Assembly: GCA_036563615.1 (NCBI GenBank)
Contig: DATCMB010000004.1
Location: forward strand, 36,071-100,070
Reading direction: 5' to 3'
DNA length: 64,000 nucleotides
From: Candidatus Binatia bacterium
GTDB taxonomy: Bacteria > Desulfobacterota > Binatia > UBA12015
The notes below the pieces were generated by a model. It was not told the DNA's origin. It did no database searches and saw only the letters and a list, made by a program, of their open reading frames with translations. Both the position numbers and the translations under genes were made by a program. Shown in pieces: positions 29,307-41,352 of the stretch. Position 1 is the stretch's first letter; each line of letters begins with the position of its first letter.

Positions 29307-30173
29307 GTGCACGGCAAGGTCGCGATCGTCACCGGCGCCACGTCGGGCATCGGACGCGCCACGGCCTTCGGGCTCGCGCGGCGCGGCGCGACCGTCGGCA
29401 TCGTCTGCCGGGACCGCGCGAAGGCCGAGGCCACGGCGCGCGAGATCCGCGAGCAGACGGGCGCCGCGATCGACGTCTTCCTCGCCGACCTCGCCTCGCA
29501 GGCGCAGATCCGCCGCGTCGCGGGCGAGATCCTCGCGCGCTACCCGCGCATCCACGTGCTGATCAACAACGCGGGGGTCGTGAACCTGCAGCGCACGACC
29601 ACCGAGGACGGCATCGAGACCGTCTTCGCCGTCAATCACCTCGCCTACTTTCTCCTCACGCTCCTGCTGCTCGAGCGCCTGCGCGAGAGCGCGCCCGCGC
29701 GCATCGTCAACGTCGGCTCCGACGCGCACAAGCTCGTGAAGGGGATCCAGTTCGACGACGTCGGCTTCGCGTCGGGCTACAAGGCGATGAAGGTCTACGG
29801 CCACTCGAAGCTCGCGAACCTGCTCTTCACCTACGAGCTCGCGCGCCGCCTCGACGGCACCGGCGTCACCGTCAACTGCGTGCACCCCGGCGCGGTCGCG
29901 ACCGGGCTCGGCAAGAACAACGGCACCTGGGCGAAGGTGCTGATCCGCATGCTGGCGCCGTTCTTCCGCACGCCCGACCGCGGCGCCGAGACGACGCTGT
30001 ACGTCGCGACGTCGCCCTTCCTCGTGGGCGTGACCGGACGCTATTTCAAGAACTCGCACGAGGCGCGCAGCTCCGCCGCGTCGCACGACCGCGAGGCCGC
30101 GGAGCGGCTCTGGGAGCTGAGCCTGGAGCTGACCGATCCCGAGCGGCGCGCGATGGTCGGCGCGACGGCCTGA
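29307..30173 (+). CDS. short-chain dehydrogenase/reductase (retinol-dehydrogenase-like)
   Basis: A 288-residue classical SDR. The cofactor motif TGATSGIG follows the first strand, NNAG lies in IHVLINNAGVVN, and the catalytic set is Ser in IVNVGSDAH with YxxxK in VYGHSKLAN. The post-strand-4 region and HPGAVATGLG match the retinol dehydrogenase/WW-domain oxidoreductase-like group, which usually prefers NADP(H); an Arg at CRDRAKAE supports that. Substrate not evident. The GTG start has no ribosome binding site and sits just after a good promoter, so the message is probably leaderless. The gene is divergent from the acyl-CoA dehydrogenase and may share its regulation. Confidence 0.87.
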   Translation: MHGKVAIVTGATSGIGRATAFGLARRGATVGIVCRDRAKAEATAREIREQTGAAIDVFLADLASQAQIRRVAGEILARYPRIHVLINNAGVVNLQRTTTEDGIETVFAVNHLAYFLLTLLLLERLRESAPARIVNVGSDAHKLVKGIQFDDVGFASGYKAMKVYGHSKLANLLFTYELARRLDGTGVTVNCVHPGAVATGLGKNNGTWAKVLIRMLAPFFRTPDRGAETTLYVATSPFLVGVTGRYFKNSHEARSSAASHDREAAERLWELSLELTDPERRAMVGATA

Positions 30174-30213
30174 AGCTGGCGCCGAGCGCCGTACGCCTTA
30201 TCTAGAGGAAAGA

Positions 30214-30855
30214 ATGCCCAGCGACGCCGTCCTGATCACCCTGCAGGTCCTCGCCCTGCTGTTCGCGGTCTCGTTCCACGAGTCCGCGCACGGTCTCGTC
30301 GCGCTCGCCTGCGGCGACACCACGGCGCGCGACCTGGGCCGCATCTCGCTCAACCCGCTGCGCCACATCGACCCCGTCGGCAGCATCGTCGTGCCGGTGG
30401 TGCTCGCGCTCGCCGGGGCGCCGGTGTTCGGCTGGGCGAAGCCGGTGCCGGTCGACCTGCGGCGGACGCGCGAGCCGCGCAAGGCGAACCTCTTGGTGTC
30501 GGCCGCGGGCCCGCTCTCGAACGTGCTGCTCGCGATCGCGTTCGCGCTCGTCGTGTTCGCGCTGCGCGACCAGGTCCGTGGACCGCTCAGCGACAGCGTC
30601 CTCGGCTTGCTGCTGCTGCTCGCCTTCTTCTCGGTGCTGATCAACGTCGTGCTGGCGCTCTTCAACCTGCTGCCGATCCCGCCGCTCGACGGCTTCGGCG
30701 TGCTCGTGAGCTTGCTGCCGAGAAGCCTCCATCCGGTCGCGTTCGCGCTGCGCCGCTGGGGCATGGCGATCCTGCTGCTCGCGATGGTCACCGGAGTGAT
30801 CGGACGGGTGCTCGCGCCCGCGCAGCGCGCCGTGATGCAGCTTCTGCTCGGCTGA
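30214..30855 (+). CDS. site-2-type M50 membrane metalloprotease
   Basis: A 213-residue, multi-helix membrane zinc protease of the site-2 protease family (YwhC/Rv-type group without PDZ). The zinc motif is VSFHESAHG in the first helix, and the third ligand lies in [11 protein letters not shown] near residue 150. [15 protein letters not shown] and [12 protein letters not shown] are typical of the subgroup. The start is set by AGAGGAAAG seven bases upstream. These short homologues are often annotated as intramembrane proteases, but substrates are mostly unknown. The gene follows the SDR by 40 bases and may be in the same transcript; the hybrid kinase begins 77 bases after it. Confidence 0.9.
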   Translation: MPSDAVLITLQVLALLFAVSFHESAHGLVALACGDTTARDLGRISLNPLRHIDPVGSIVVPVVLALAGAPVFGWAKPVPVDLRRTREPRKANLLVSAAGPLSNVLLAIAFALVVFALRDQVRGPLSDSVLGLLLLLAFFSVLINVVLALFNLLPIPPLDGFGVLVSLLPRSLHPVAFALRRWGMAILLLAMVTGVIGRVLAPAQRAVMQLLLG

Positions 30856-30932
30856 GCGCGGTGTCACGGTCCTCGGCGCCGCGCCACGGCTCGTCCCTAA
30901 AGTCCGCCAGGGGCGCGACCGAGACACGATTG

Positions 30933-33404
<2,472 letters not shown>

Positions 33405-33405
33405 C

Positions 33406-33433
33406 GCCGCGCGCCGCGCGCCGCGCGCCGCGC
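33406..33433. repeat. tandem heptamer repeat GCCGCGC x4
   Basis: Four exact copies of the seven-base unit GCCGCGC directly after the hybrid kinase stop, inside the 230-base gap to the convergent csrA gene. The rest of that gap (33434-33634) is very G+C-rich and shows no gene or convincing hairpin. Slippage-prone; function unknown. Confidence 0.8.
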
Positions 33434-33634
33434 GCGGGCCCAGGATGACGCTTGCCGCGCGAGCGCGCTCAGGAGAGCGCTTGGCGCGCGCGGGGGCTCA
33501 CGCCGACGCGCGGTGCGCGACCAGGCTCCTGCGCACGAGCTGCGCGCGATCAGGCTCGTGACGACGCTCCGCCGCGCGAGCGCGCACGCGACGAGCCTCG
33601 GCCCGGCGAGCGCGCTCGGACCGCGCGCCGCGCC

Positions 33635-33862
33635 TCAGCCGTGACGCCGATGGCCCTCGCGCCGCGCGGTGACGCCGGGACGCTTCTCGGCGGACGGCGC
33701 AGACGACTCCTCCTCGTTGAGCACTTCCTCGCGGAAGATGCGCACCTCGCTCGGCGCGGTGAAGCCGAGGCTCACCTGTCCACCGCGTAGCGCGAGGACA
33801 CGCACCGTGACGTGCTCGCCGATGCGAATCGTCTCGCCGATCTTTCGCGTCAATACCAGCAT
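33635..33862 (-). CDS. csrA: carbon storage regulator CsrA
   Basis: A 75-residue RNA-binding post-transcriptional regulator. The N-terminus MLVLTRKIGETIRIGEHVTV is the canonical CsrA beta-strand 1 with the RNA-contacting LTRK; VRVLALRGGQVSLGFTAP, with the GxV/IxLGxxAP core, and VRIFREEV complete the fold. The C-terminal tail of about 20 residues is basic and typical in length. AGGAAGGGG precedes the ATG. CsrA dimers bind GGA motifs in leaders and change translation or stability of mRNAs. Upstream lie 236 bases to the racemase gene, which ends in the same direction, and I see no clear promoter there. Confidence 0.96.
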   Translation of the reverse strand: MLVLTRKIGETIRIGEHVTVRVLALRGGQVSLGFTAPSEVRIFREEVLNEEESSAPSAEKRPGVTARREGHRRHG

Positions 33863-34098
33863 CGAGCCCCTTCCTGAGGGGGCTGCACTGCACCTCCGGA
33901 CGCTTCGCCTCGGCGTCGCCGCCCGAGCGTGCACTGCTCCCAGCAGCACTATCGGCGGCGATCGTGCGCAACTTCAGGCGGCGACGACGCGGGCGACGCG
34001 CCGCGACCGTGCGGATCGCGCAAGGCGCACGGACGATGCGCGATCGCCGCCGTGGACTCGGACGGACTCGGAGCGATCGCCGACGCCGCCCCAGCGGG

Positions 34099-35235
34099 TC
34101 AGGCGATCGCCTTCGCCTCGCGCAGCGCGCGGATCCGCTCGGCGGCCACACCCCAGTCGGCGAGCGCCTCGTCGGTGTGCTCGCCGGCCTGCGCGGGCGG
34201 ACGCTGGATGGCGGGCTTCGAGCGGCTGAAGCGCGGCGCCGGCGCCGGCTGCACCATGCCCTCGACCTCGACGAAGGTGCCGCGCGCCCGGTTGTGCGGA
34301 TGCTGCGGCGCCTCGCTCATCGACAGCACGGGCGCGAAGCAGACGTCGCTGCCCTCCATGATCGCGCACCACTCGTCGCGCGTCTTCTGCCGGAAGAGCT
34401 TCGCGAAGCGCTCCTTGAGCTCCGGCCAGTGGCGCTTGTCCATCTGGTGCGGCAGCTGCTCGCCGGCGAGCCCGGTCTTCTCGAGCAGCTCGCGGTAGAA
34501 CTGCGGCTCGATCGAGCCGATCGAGATGTACTTGCCGTCGGCGCACTCGTAGACGTCGTAGAAGTGCGCGCCGGTGTCGAGCAGGTTCGACGCGCGCTTC
34601 TCCTCCCAGACGCCCGCCTGGCGGAAGCCGTGGAACATGGTCATCAGCAGCGCCGCGCCGTCGACCATCGCGGCGTCGACCACCTGCCCCTTGCCCGAGC
34701 GCTGACGCTCGACCAGCGCGCACACCATGCCGAAGGCGAGCATCAGCCCGCCGCCGCCGAAGTCGCCGACCAGGTTGAGCGGCGGCACCGGCGGCGCGCC
34801 GGCGCGGCCGATCGGCTCGAGCGCGCCCGCGAGCGCGATGTAGTTGATGTCGTGCCCCGCCGCGTGCGCGAGCGGACCGTCCTGGCCGAAGCCGGTCATG
34901 CGGCCGTAGACGAGGCGCGGGTTGCGCGCGAGGCAGACGTCCGGCCCGAGCCCGAGGCGCTCCATCACGCCGGGGCGGAAGCCCTCGATCAGGCCGTCGG
35001 CGCGCTCGATCAGGTCGAGCACGAGCGCGACCCCGTCCTTGCTCTTCAGGTCGACGCCGATGCTGCGGCGGCCGCGGTTCATCAGGTCGAACGACGGACC
35101 CTTCGCCCCGCTGACGCGGTCCGCGCGGTCGACGCGCAGCACCTCGGCGCCCATGTCCGACAGCATCATCGCGCAGAACGGCCCCGGGCCGATGCCGGCG
35201 ATCTCGATGATCTTGATTCCCTCGAGTGGACCCAC
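34099..35235 (-). CDS. alpha-methylacyl-CoA racemase (CaiB/BaiF CoA-transferase family)
   Basis: A 378-residue class III CoA-transferase-fold protein. [24 protein letters not shown] and RVDR near the N-terminus match AMACR and mycobacterial MCR rather than true CoA transferases. GHDINY (H128) and [10 protein letters not shown] (D158) correspond to the His/Asp pair that exchanges the alpha proton in MCR, and EPQFYRELL supplies the third acidic residue. It interconverts 2R- and 2S-methylacyl-CoAs, a step needed to degrade branched fatty acids or sterol side chains. The GTG start follows GGAGAAGGAG. With the acyl-CoA dehydrogenase and SDR nearby it points to methyl-branched or isoprenoid lipid breakdown. 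Confidence 0.92.
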   Translation of the reverse strand: MGPLEGIKIIEIAGIGPGPFCAMMLSDMGAEVLRVDRADRVSGAKGPSFDLMNRGRRSIGVDLKSKDGVALVLDLIERADGLIEGFRPGVMERLGLGPDVCLARNPRLVYGRMTGFGQDGPLAHAAGHDINYIALAGALEPIGRAGAPPVPPLNLVGDFGGGGLMLAFGMVCALVERQRSGKGQVVDAAMVDGAALLMTMFHGFRQAGVWEEKRASNLLDTGAHFYDVYECADGKYISIGSIEPQFYRELLEKTGLAGEQLPHQMDKRHWPELKERFAKLFRQKTRDEWCAIMEGSDVCFAPVLSMSEAPQHPHNRARGTFVEVEGMVQPAPAPRFSRSKPAIQRPPAQAGEHTDEALADWGVAAERIRALREAKAIA

Positions 35236-35362
35236 CCCTGCTCTCCTTCTCCGTGCGCGCGCACGCGGCGCGCGAGCCGGATCAGCCGTTCGCCATAGCG
35301 GACGGCGGGCCGCGACGCGACGTCTCCGGGGCGCGCTCTGGCAACAGTCGGTGCGCCACCGT

Positions 35363-35392
35363 TTGCCGCCGTCAAGCGCGCCGCGCTAGGGT
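35363..35392 (+). promoter_or_regulatory. promoter of the RND-cNMP fusion gene
   Basis: TTGCCG (35363-35368), 17-base spacer, CTAGGG (35386-35391), or TAGGGT with an 18-base spacer. Transcription would start near 35399, about six bases before the ATG at 35405, too close for a normal ribosome binding site; none is visible. Confidence 0.4.
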
Positions 35393-35404
35393 CGCGCCGC
35401 CACC

Positions 35405-38119
35405 ATGAGCAACCGCCTGCCTGCGTTCCTGCGGATTCCGTGGCTGACGCTGCTCGCCATCGCGCTCGCGACCCTCGCGCTGGGCTACGCGGCCCGCACG
35501 ATCCAGGTCGACAGCGCGATCGAGAACCTGCTCCCGGTCGACGATCCGGAGCACGACTTCTACGACGAGGCGCGTCGCACCTTCGGCAGCGAGGAGACGG
35601 TCGTCGTCGGGCTCTTCACGGACGACGTCTTCTCGCCGCAGGCGCTCGCCGACATCGACCGGCTGTCGACCGACCTCGCGAAGCTCGACGGCGTGCGCGA
35701 GGTGCTGAGCCTGACCACGATCAAGGGCGTCGAGGCCCAGGACGGCACGGTCAGCGTCGGCCGCATGATGCGCAAGCTGCCGACGACCGACGAGGAGACG
35801 CGCGCCTTCGCGAAGAAGATTCTCGAGGCGCCGCTCTACACCGGAAACCTGGTCGCGCCCGACGGCAAGGCGACCATCGTCGCGGTGCTGTTCGAGCCGA
35901 TGAGCGACGAGGAGTTCCTCGCGCGCGGGCTCGAGCCGCAGATCCGCGAGCGCGTCGAGGAGCTCGCGGCGTACGACCCGGCGATCACCGGCATCCCGAC
36001 GCTCAAGGTGCGCGGCGCCCGCCTCATGGAAGAGGACCTGCGGCGCTTCGTGCCGCTCGCGGTGCTGCTCGTCATCGCCGTGCTGGCGTGGGAGTTCCGC
36101 ACGCTGCGCGGCGTCGTCCTGCCGCTCGCGGCGGTCGTGATCGGCGTCGTGTGGACGGTCGGCCTGATGGCGCTCACCGGCAGCAAGATCAACATGGGCA
36201 CGCTGATCCTGCCGCCGCTGCTGATGGCGATCGGCATCGCATACGCGATCCACGTGCTGAGCCGCTACTACATCGAGCGCCGCGAGGCGGCGTCGGTGAG
36301 GGACGCGGTCGCGGCGACCGTGCGCCACATCCGCGTGCCGCTCGGGGTCGCGTGGCTGACCACCGTGCTCGGCTGCGTGACGCTCGCCTTCAACGCCATT
36401 CCGGCGATCCGCGACTTCGGCATCTGGTCGGCGTTCGGCATCACGGCGATCTTCCTCGTCTCGCTGGTCTTCATCCCGGCGATGCTGCTGCTCCTGCCCG
36501 ACACCGGACGCGAGCCGCCGGGCGAGCGCGTCGACAGCGCGTTCGCGTACTGGCTCGGACGCCTCGGCGAGTTCGCGGTGCGCGAGCGGCGCATCGTCCT
36601 GCCGATCACCGCGCTGCTGTGCGCCGCGGCCCTGGTCGGCGCGACGCAGATCCGCCTCGAGACCAACTACCTCGAGTTCTTCGACGAGGCCGGACGCGAG
36701 CGTCGCGACAACGCCCGCATCGCGGCGGCGATCGGCGGCACGCAGCCGCTCTACCTGGTGATCGACGGCCCGAAGCGCGCGATGCGCGACCTCGAGGTGC
36801 TGCGCGCGATCGCCGACGTGCAGGACTTCGTCGCCAAGCAGCCGGGCGTCGACACCACGCTGTCGCTGGTCGACTACCTCCGGATCGTCAACGGCGCGCT
36901 CAACCAGGAGGTCGGCGACGTGCTGCCCGATCGCCAGGCGGACGTCGAGCAGCTCTTCATGTTCGTCGATCCGGCGGAGCTCGCGCCGGTCGTCACGCAG
37001 GACTACACGCGGGCGAACATCATCGTCGGCACGAACCTCGCCGGCTCCGCCGAGATCGGCGAGCTCATCGAGCGCGTGCAGCAGTACGCCAACGCGCGCC
37101 TGCCCGTGGGTCTGACGATGCGCGCGACCGGCAACATCGTGCTGCTCAACCGCTCCGCGGACGAGGTCGCGCAGGGCCAGATCAGCGGCCTCTGGCAGGT
37201 CTTCCTCGTCCTGCTGATCCTGATGTCGTCGCTCTTCCTGTCCGTGCGGACGGGGCTCCTGTCGCTGGTGCCGAACCTGGTGCCGATCGTCGCCCTGTTC
37301 GGGCTCATGGGCTTCGGCGGCATCGACCTCAACGTCTCGACCAGCATGATCGCGGTGATCGCGCTCGGCATCGCGGTCGACGACACGATCCACTACTTCA
37401 ACGAGTTCAAGCTGCAGATCCAGCAGAGCGGCGACGTGCACCGCGCGATCCTGGGCGTGGTGCGCGTCGTCGGACGGCCGATCGTGTTCACCGCGATCGC
37501 GCTGTCCGCGGGCTTTCTGATTCTATGCTTGTCGAATTTCGAGCCGATCCGCCAGTTCGGCTACCTCGCGAGCTTCACGATGGCGTCGGCGCTGGTCGCG
37601 GAGCTGCTGATCACGCCGGGGCTGGTCGTGAGCACCACGGTGATCACGCTGTGGGACCTGCTCTACGTGAAGCTCGGGCCACGTCCGCACCGCGAGATCC
37701 CGCTGTTCACCGGGCTGCGCTCGCTGCAGGCGCGCATCGTCGTGCTGATGGGACGTCTGCGCTCCGCGCAGCCCGGCGAGTTCATCACCCGACGCGGCGA
37801 GATGAAGCGCGAGCTCTACGTGCTGCTCTCCGGACGCGTCGGCGTGCGGCGCGAGGATGGACACGTCGCCCTGCGCACGCTCGGGCGCGGCGACGTGCTC
37901 GGCGAGATGGGGCTCGTGCGCGAGCGGCCGCGCTCGGCGGACGTCGTGGCGCTCGAGCCGACCGAGTACCTGGTGCTCGACCAGGACTTCCTGACCCGCA
38001 TCGAGCGACGCCACCCGCGCATCGCGGCGCGCGTTTTCCTGAACCTGACGCGCATCCTGAGCGACCGGCTCGAGAGCACGACCGATCAATTGGTCGTCAT
38101 TTCCCAAAAAATGGGCTAG
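35405..38119 (+). CDS. MMPL/RND-family exporter fused to a cyclic-nucleotide-binding domain
   Basis: A 904-residue inner membrane protein. Two MMPL/RND halves are visible: helix 1 near residues 12-30, a periplasmic domain (VDSAIENLLPVDDPEHDF), helices from about 210-375, a second periplasmic domain (TNYLEFFDEAGRERRDN), then helices at about 595-755. Conserved IALGIAVDDTIHYFNEF carries the aspartates of the proton relay. Residues about 790-895 form a cNMP-binding domain, with GRGDVLGEMGLVRERPRSADV as a near-canonical phosphate-binding cassette including the Arg. Such exporters move hydrophobic lipids such as hopanoids. The next gene encodes a LolA-like partner. The fusion suggests direct control of transport by a nucleotide; this is inference. 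Confidence 0.9.
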   Translation: MSNRLPAFLRIPWLTLLAIALATLALGYAARTIQVDSAIENLLPVDDPEHDFYDEARRTFGSEETVVVGLFTDDVFSPQALADIDRLSTDLAKLDGVREVLSLTTIKGVEAQDGTVSVGRMMRKLPTTDEETRAFAKKILEAPLYTGNLVAPDGKATIVAVLFEPMSDEEFLARGLEPQIRERVEELAAYDPAITGIPTLKVRGARLMEEDLRRFVPLAVLLVIAVLAWEFRTLRGVVLPLAAVVIGVVWTVGLMALTGSKINMGTLILPPLLMAIGIAYAIHVLSRYYIERREAASVRDAVAATVRHIRVPLGVAWLTTVLGCVTLAFNAIPAIRDFGIWSAFGITAIFLVSLVFIPAMLLLLPDTGREPPGERVDSAFAYWLGRLGEFAVRERRIVLPITALLCAAALVGATQIRLETNYLEFFDEAGRERRDNARIAAAIGGTQPLYLVIDGPKRAMRDLEVLRAIADVQDFVAKQPGVDTTLSLVDYLRIVNGALNQEVGDVLPDRQADVEQLFMFVDPAELAPVVTQDYTRANIIVGTNLAGSAEIGELIERVQQYANARLPVGLTMRATGNIVLLNRSADEVAQGQISGLWQVFLVLLILMSSLFLSVRTGLLSLVPNLVPIVALFGLMGFGGIDLNVSTSMIAVIALGIAVDDTIHYFNEFKLQIQQSGDVHRAILGVVRVVGRPIVFTAIALSAGFLILCLSNFEPIRQFGYLASFTMASALVAELLITPGLVVSTTVITLWDLLYVKLGPRPHREIPLFTGLRSLQARIVVLMGRLRSAQPGEFITRRGEMKRELYVLLSGRVGVRREDGHVALRTLGRGDVLGEMGLVRERPRSADVVALEPTEYLVLDQDFLTRIERRHPRIAARVFLNLTRILSDRLESTTDQLVVISQKMG

Positions 38120-38127
38120 GAAGCCGG

Positions 38128-38141
38128 CGGGCCGCGGCCCG
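38128..38141. repeat. 14-base palindrome before the LolA-like gene
   Basis: CGGGCCGCGGCCCG, a perfect palindrome in the 67-base gap between the exporter and the LolA-like gene. It could be an attenuating hairpin that lowers expression of the downstream gene, or chance in G+C-rich DNA. Confidence 0.35.
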
Positions 38142-38186
38142 TCTCGGGCAGATGTTCGCAGCCGACCAGCAAGAGAGGGAGATCCA

Positions 38187-38951
38187 GTGACGAAGCGTAG
38201 CTTGACGACCATCGTTCTCGGCGCCCTGGCGTGGCTCGCCGCGGCGCCTTCGCTCGCCGCCAACGACGAGGCGGCCAACCTGGTGCGAAAGGCCGTCGAC
38301 GCCCTGCCCAAGCAGTCCTTCAAGGCGCAGCTCAAGCTCACGCCGGCCAACGCGGCGCCGCGTGATCTGACGCTCCGCCACAAGCTCGTCGGCGCCGCGC
38401 GTGCGAGCTACCTCGAGGTGACGTCGCCCGAGGAGCTCGAGGGCATCCGCTTTTTGTTCCTCGAGCACCCGAACGGCGAGCCCGAGCAGTACATCAAGGT
38501 CGCCGCGGCGCGCAGCCCGGTCCGCGTCCAGGACCAGATCCGCAAGCAGCCGTTCCTCGAGTCGGACTTCTACGTCTCGGACCTCGTCGAGCCGAACCTC
38601 GACAACTACGAGTACAAGTTCGTCGGCGAGGAGGAGCTGCTCGGGCGCAAGACGAAGCTCGTCGAGATGGTCCCGAAGAACTCGGCGAACGAGATCTACG
38701 GCAAGACGGTGATCGCGATCGACCCGCAGGATCTGCTGATCCTGAAGCGCTCGTTCTACGACCTGAGCGGCAAGCTGCAGAAGGTCTGGACCATCGACGC
38801 GATCGACAAGGTCGACGGCATCTGGACGATCCGCGACCAGCGCATGACGACCGTCGAGCCCGGGACGACGTCGCGCCTCGAGACGCCGACGATCGAGTAC
38901 GGGGTGGACCTCAAGGACACGATGTTCACCCCGGAGTATCTGAAGCGCTAG
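38187..38951 (+). CDS. outer-membrane lipoprotein-sorting (LolA/LolB-like) protein
   Basis: A 254-residue exported protein with a signal peptide (LTTIVLGALAWLAAAPSLAA). The mature part has the LolA-like half-barrel pattern seen next to MMPL exporters: LKLTPANAAPRDLTLRHKLVGAARASYLEVTSPEELEG (in parts), LFLEHPNGEPEQYIKV, and a C-terminal VEMVPKN...YGKTVIAIDPQDLLILK in which a lipid-binding strand is followed by a tryptophan-containing hairpin. GTG start with GAGAGGGAG upstream. It follows the exporter by 67 bases and probably accepts its hydrophobic cargo in the periplasm. Its last 26 bases overlap the convergent GH5 gene. Confidence 0.85.
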   Translation: MTKRSLTTIVLGALAWLAAAPSLAANDEAANLVRKAVDALPKQSFKAQLKLTPANAAPRDLTLRHKLVGAARASYLEVTSPEELEGIRFLFLEHPNGEPEQYIKVAAARSPVRVQDQIRKQPFLESDFYVSDLVEPNLDNYEYKFVGEEELLGRKTKLVEMVPKNSANEIYGKTVIAIDPQDLLILKRSFYDLSGKLQKVWTIDAIDKVDGIWTIRDQRMTTVEPGTTSRLETPTIEYGVDLKDTMFTPEYLKR

Positions 38952-40512
38952 GCGCGACACGCAGCGACCACGCTCCGCCCTCGGCGCGTGCGACGACGTA
39001 GAGTCCGCCGCCGGGGGCGGCGAGCGTACGGATCGCGCTCAGGCCCGAGCTCGTGGTCTGCGGCGCGCCGTGGCGCGCCGGGTAGAAGGAGAGCAGCTCG
39101 ACGCCCGCTGCGGCGCCCTCGCCGCTCGCCTCCAGCACGCCCGTCGCGTGCTGCCAGCGCAGCGAGACGAGGCGTCCCGGCGCCGCGCGCACGTAGCCGC
39201 GCGTCAGCTGCTCGACGAGCGCCGTCCGCACGCCGACGATCTCGTTCGACCGGCAGTCGACCTCGAACTCGCCCCACACCTCGGGAATGCGCCCGGCGCG
39301 GAAGTCGCCCGCCTTGTGCGGGTCGCCGCACGACTCGCGCCAGGTCCACAGCGTCGCGCCGAAGCGGAACTCGTCCTGCAGCTCCTGGTGGACGAGGAAG
39401 TACGGATCGTCGGGGTTCTCGGCGCGGCTCGGTGAGGAGCCCCACTCGCCGGACAGCACCGGCACGCCGCCGAACGTCGCCGCCTCCTCGCGCGCGATCT
39501 CGAACGCCTCGCGCGTGATCGGACCGCCGTTGAAGCCGCCGGTGTAGACGTGCGGCGCGTAGACGACGTCGTCGTCATGCGGAAAGTCGGGCGGCGCGCC
39601 GCGCCCGATCGCCGACCACAGCGCCGAGGGCTCGAACAGGACGAGGTGCGGAAAGCCGCCCGCCGCTCGCTCCGCGGCGCGGATCGCGGCGAGCGCGTCG
39701 CCGTAGAGATCCGCGAGCGCGGCGAGCGCGTCGGGCAGGAAGGCGTTCGGCTCGTTCATCAGATCGTAGCCCGCGACCGCCGGGTCGCGCGCGAAGCGCG
39801 CCGCGACGTGCGCCACCATCGCGACGTAGCGCGTGCGGATCCCGACGCCGTCCGGACCCGGGTCGTCGCGCCAGAACGCGTCCCACGCCGCCACCACCGC
39901 GGGGCTCGACTCGCGCAGCCCGCCGATCGTGCAGCGCGGCGCGCCGCCGTCGAGCGTCGCCCAGCCGGGCGCGCCGTCCCAGCCGAACGCCGGCTGCTGG
40001 TCCGGCGGACACGCCTCGTCGGGGCGCGCGGCGAGCGTCGGTCCCCAGGCGTCCTGGTGGAAGTCGAGGATCGTGTAGACGCCGCGGCGCGCGAGCAGAT
40101 CGACGGCGACCGCGACCTGGTCGAGGTACGCCTCGTCGTAGCGTCCGGGCTCCGGCTCGACGCGCGACCACGACAGCAGCAGCCGCACCGCGCTCCAGCC
40201 GATCGCGGCGATCTGCTCGGCGTCCTCCTCGCCGAACGGGAACACGGTCGGGAAGTCGCCGAACGCCCAGTACTCGGCGAGCGCGTTGACGTTCACGCCG
40301 CGCAGCAGCACCTCGCGCCCCTCGGCGTCGACGATGCGACCGCCGCGAACGGGATCCGGCTCGGCGTGCAGCGCCGGCAGACGCAGGGCGTCGTCGCGCG
40401 GCGCGCTCGGCGCGTCACTGCAAGCAGAAAAAACGCTCACGACGAGCGCCAGCGCGAGCGCACGCAACGAGGCGCGCGCCGCCCGGCGCTCCTTCGACGG
40501 GATCGGGTGCAT
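38926..40512 (-). CDS. GH5-family glycoside hydrolase lipoprotein (endoglycoceramidase-like)
   Basis: A 528-residue lipoprotein. The signal ends in a lipobox, VSVFSACSD, with the lipidated Cys near residue 32. The catalytic domain is a GH5-type TIM barrel: LLRGVNVNALAEYW at its start, LDFHQDAWGP, the acid/base Glu in YDLMNEPNAF and the nucleophile Glu in VLSGEWGSSP. The opening motif and the C-terminal beta domain (about 430-528) match endoglycoceramidase-like GH5 members, which release sugars from glycosphingolipids; a steryl-glucosidase activity is also possible. GGAGGAGAA precedes the ATG. It lies 17 bases behind the SDR gene in the same direction, so both probably form one operon. Confidence 0.85.
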   Translation of the reverse strand: MHPIPSKERRAARASLRALALALVVSVFSACSDAPSAPRDDALRLPALHAEPDPVRGGRIVDAEGREVLLRGVNVNALAEYWAFGDFPTVFPFGEEDAEQIAAIGWSAVRLLLSWSRVEPEPGRYDEAYLDQVAVAVDLLARRGVYTILDFHQDAWGPTLAARPDEACPPDQQPAFGWDGAPGWATLDGGAPRCTIGGLRESSPAVVAAWDAFWRDDPGPDGVGIRTRYVAMVAHVAARFARDPAVAGYDLMNEPNAFLPDALAALADLYGDALAAIRAAERAAGGFPHLVLFEPSALWSAIGRGAPPDFPHDDDVVYAPHVYTGGFNGGPITREAFEIAREEAATFGGVPVLSGEWGSSPSRAENPDDPYFLVHQELQDEFRFGATLWTWRESCGDPHKAGDFRAGRIPEVWGEFEVDCRSNEIVGVRTALVEQLTRGYVRAAPGRLVSLRWQHATGVLEASGEGAAAGVELLSFYPARHGAPQTTSSGLSAIRTLAAPGGGLYVVARAEGGAWSLRVAPSASDTPG

Positions 40513-40529
40513 TTCTCCTCCGGAAGAGC

Positions 40530-41300
40530 TCAGCCCAGGACGCGGCCGCGAGCGATGGTGCCGCCGCCGTCGACCGGCAGCAGCGCGCCGGTGACGAACT
40601 CGCTCTCGCGGCTCGCGAGGTAGACGACCGCCCAGGCGACGTCCTCGGGACGTCCGAGGCGCGTCAGGTGCATCGCCTCGAGCTCGGCGCGGCGCTCGGG
40701 CGTCATGCCGGCGTCGCGTCGCTCGTTGACGACGTAGCCGACCGACAGCGCGTTGCAGCGGATGCCCTGACGTCCGTACTCGACGGCGATCGCGCGCGTC
40801 AGCGCGTTGAGCCCGCCCTTGCTCGCGACGTAGGCGGCGAAGCCGGCGCTCGCGCGCTCGGCCTGGCGCGACGAGACGTTGATGATCGAGCCGTGCCCGG
40901 CGCGCAGCATGTGCGGGATCGCGGCCCGACAGAGCCAGGCGGCGCTGGTCAGGTTGACGCGCAGCACGCGCTCCCAGACCTCCGTGTCGAGCTCGCCGAC
41001 GCGCGTCCGCCCGCCGGTGCCGGCGGCGGCGTTGTTGACCAGCACGGTGAGCCCGCCGAGGCGCTGGGCGACCTCCTCGACGAGCCGCGCGCACTCCCGC
41101 TCGTCGGCGAGGTCGGCGGCGACGAAGGTCGCCTCGCCGCCCGCCGCGCGGATCGCGTCGACGACCGCCTCACCACGCGCCGCGTCACGACCGTGCACCG
41201 CGACCCGCGCGCCTTCGCGCGCGCAGATCGCCGCCGTGTGCTTGCCGATGCCGGACGTCGACCCGGTCACCAGCACGATCTCGCCGTCGAGGCGCCCCAC
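40530..41300 (-). CDS. short-chain dehydrogenase/reductase
   Basis: A 256-residue classical SDR of the FabG-like group. TGSTSGIGKHTA binds the nucleotide, HGRD at the end of strand 2 suggests NADP(H), NNAAAG replaces the usual NNAG, and the catalytic residues are Ser in IINVSSRQ and YVASK. The C-terminal LGRPEDVAWAVVYLASRESEFVTGALLPVDGG is standard. The GTG at 41300 is preferred over 41381 because the longer version would extend through the operator at 41353-41387. It is divergent from the TetR gene, and that operator probably controls it. First gene of an operon with the GH5 lipoprotein. Confidence 0.9.
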   Translation of the reverse strand: MGRLDGEIVLVTGSTSGIGKHTAAICAREGARVAVHGRDAARGEAVVDAIRAAGGEATFVAADLADERECARLVEEVAQRLGGLTVLVNNAAAGTGGRTRVGELDTEVWERVLRVNLTSAAWLCRAAIPHMLRAGHGSIINVSSRQAERASAGFAAYVASKGGLNALTRAIAVEYGRQGIRCNALSVGYVVNERRDAGMTPERRAELEAMHLTRLGRPEDVAWAVVYLASRESEFVTGALLPVDGGGTIARGRVLG

Positions 41301-41352
41301 GGGCGTCCGGGATACGCCCTGCCGCGCCGACGGGTCAACGGCGGAACGCCGA

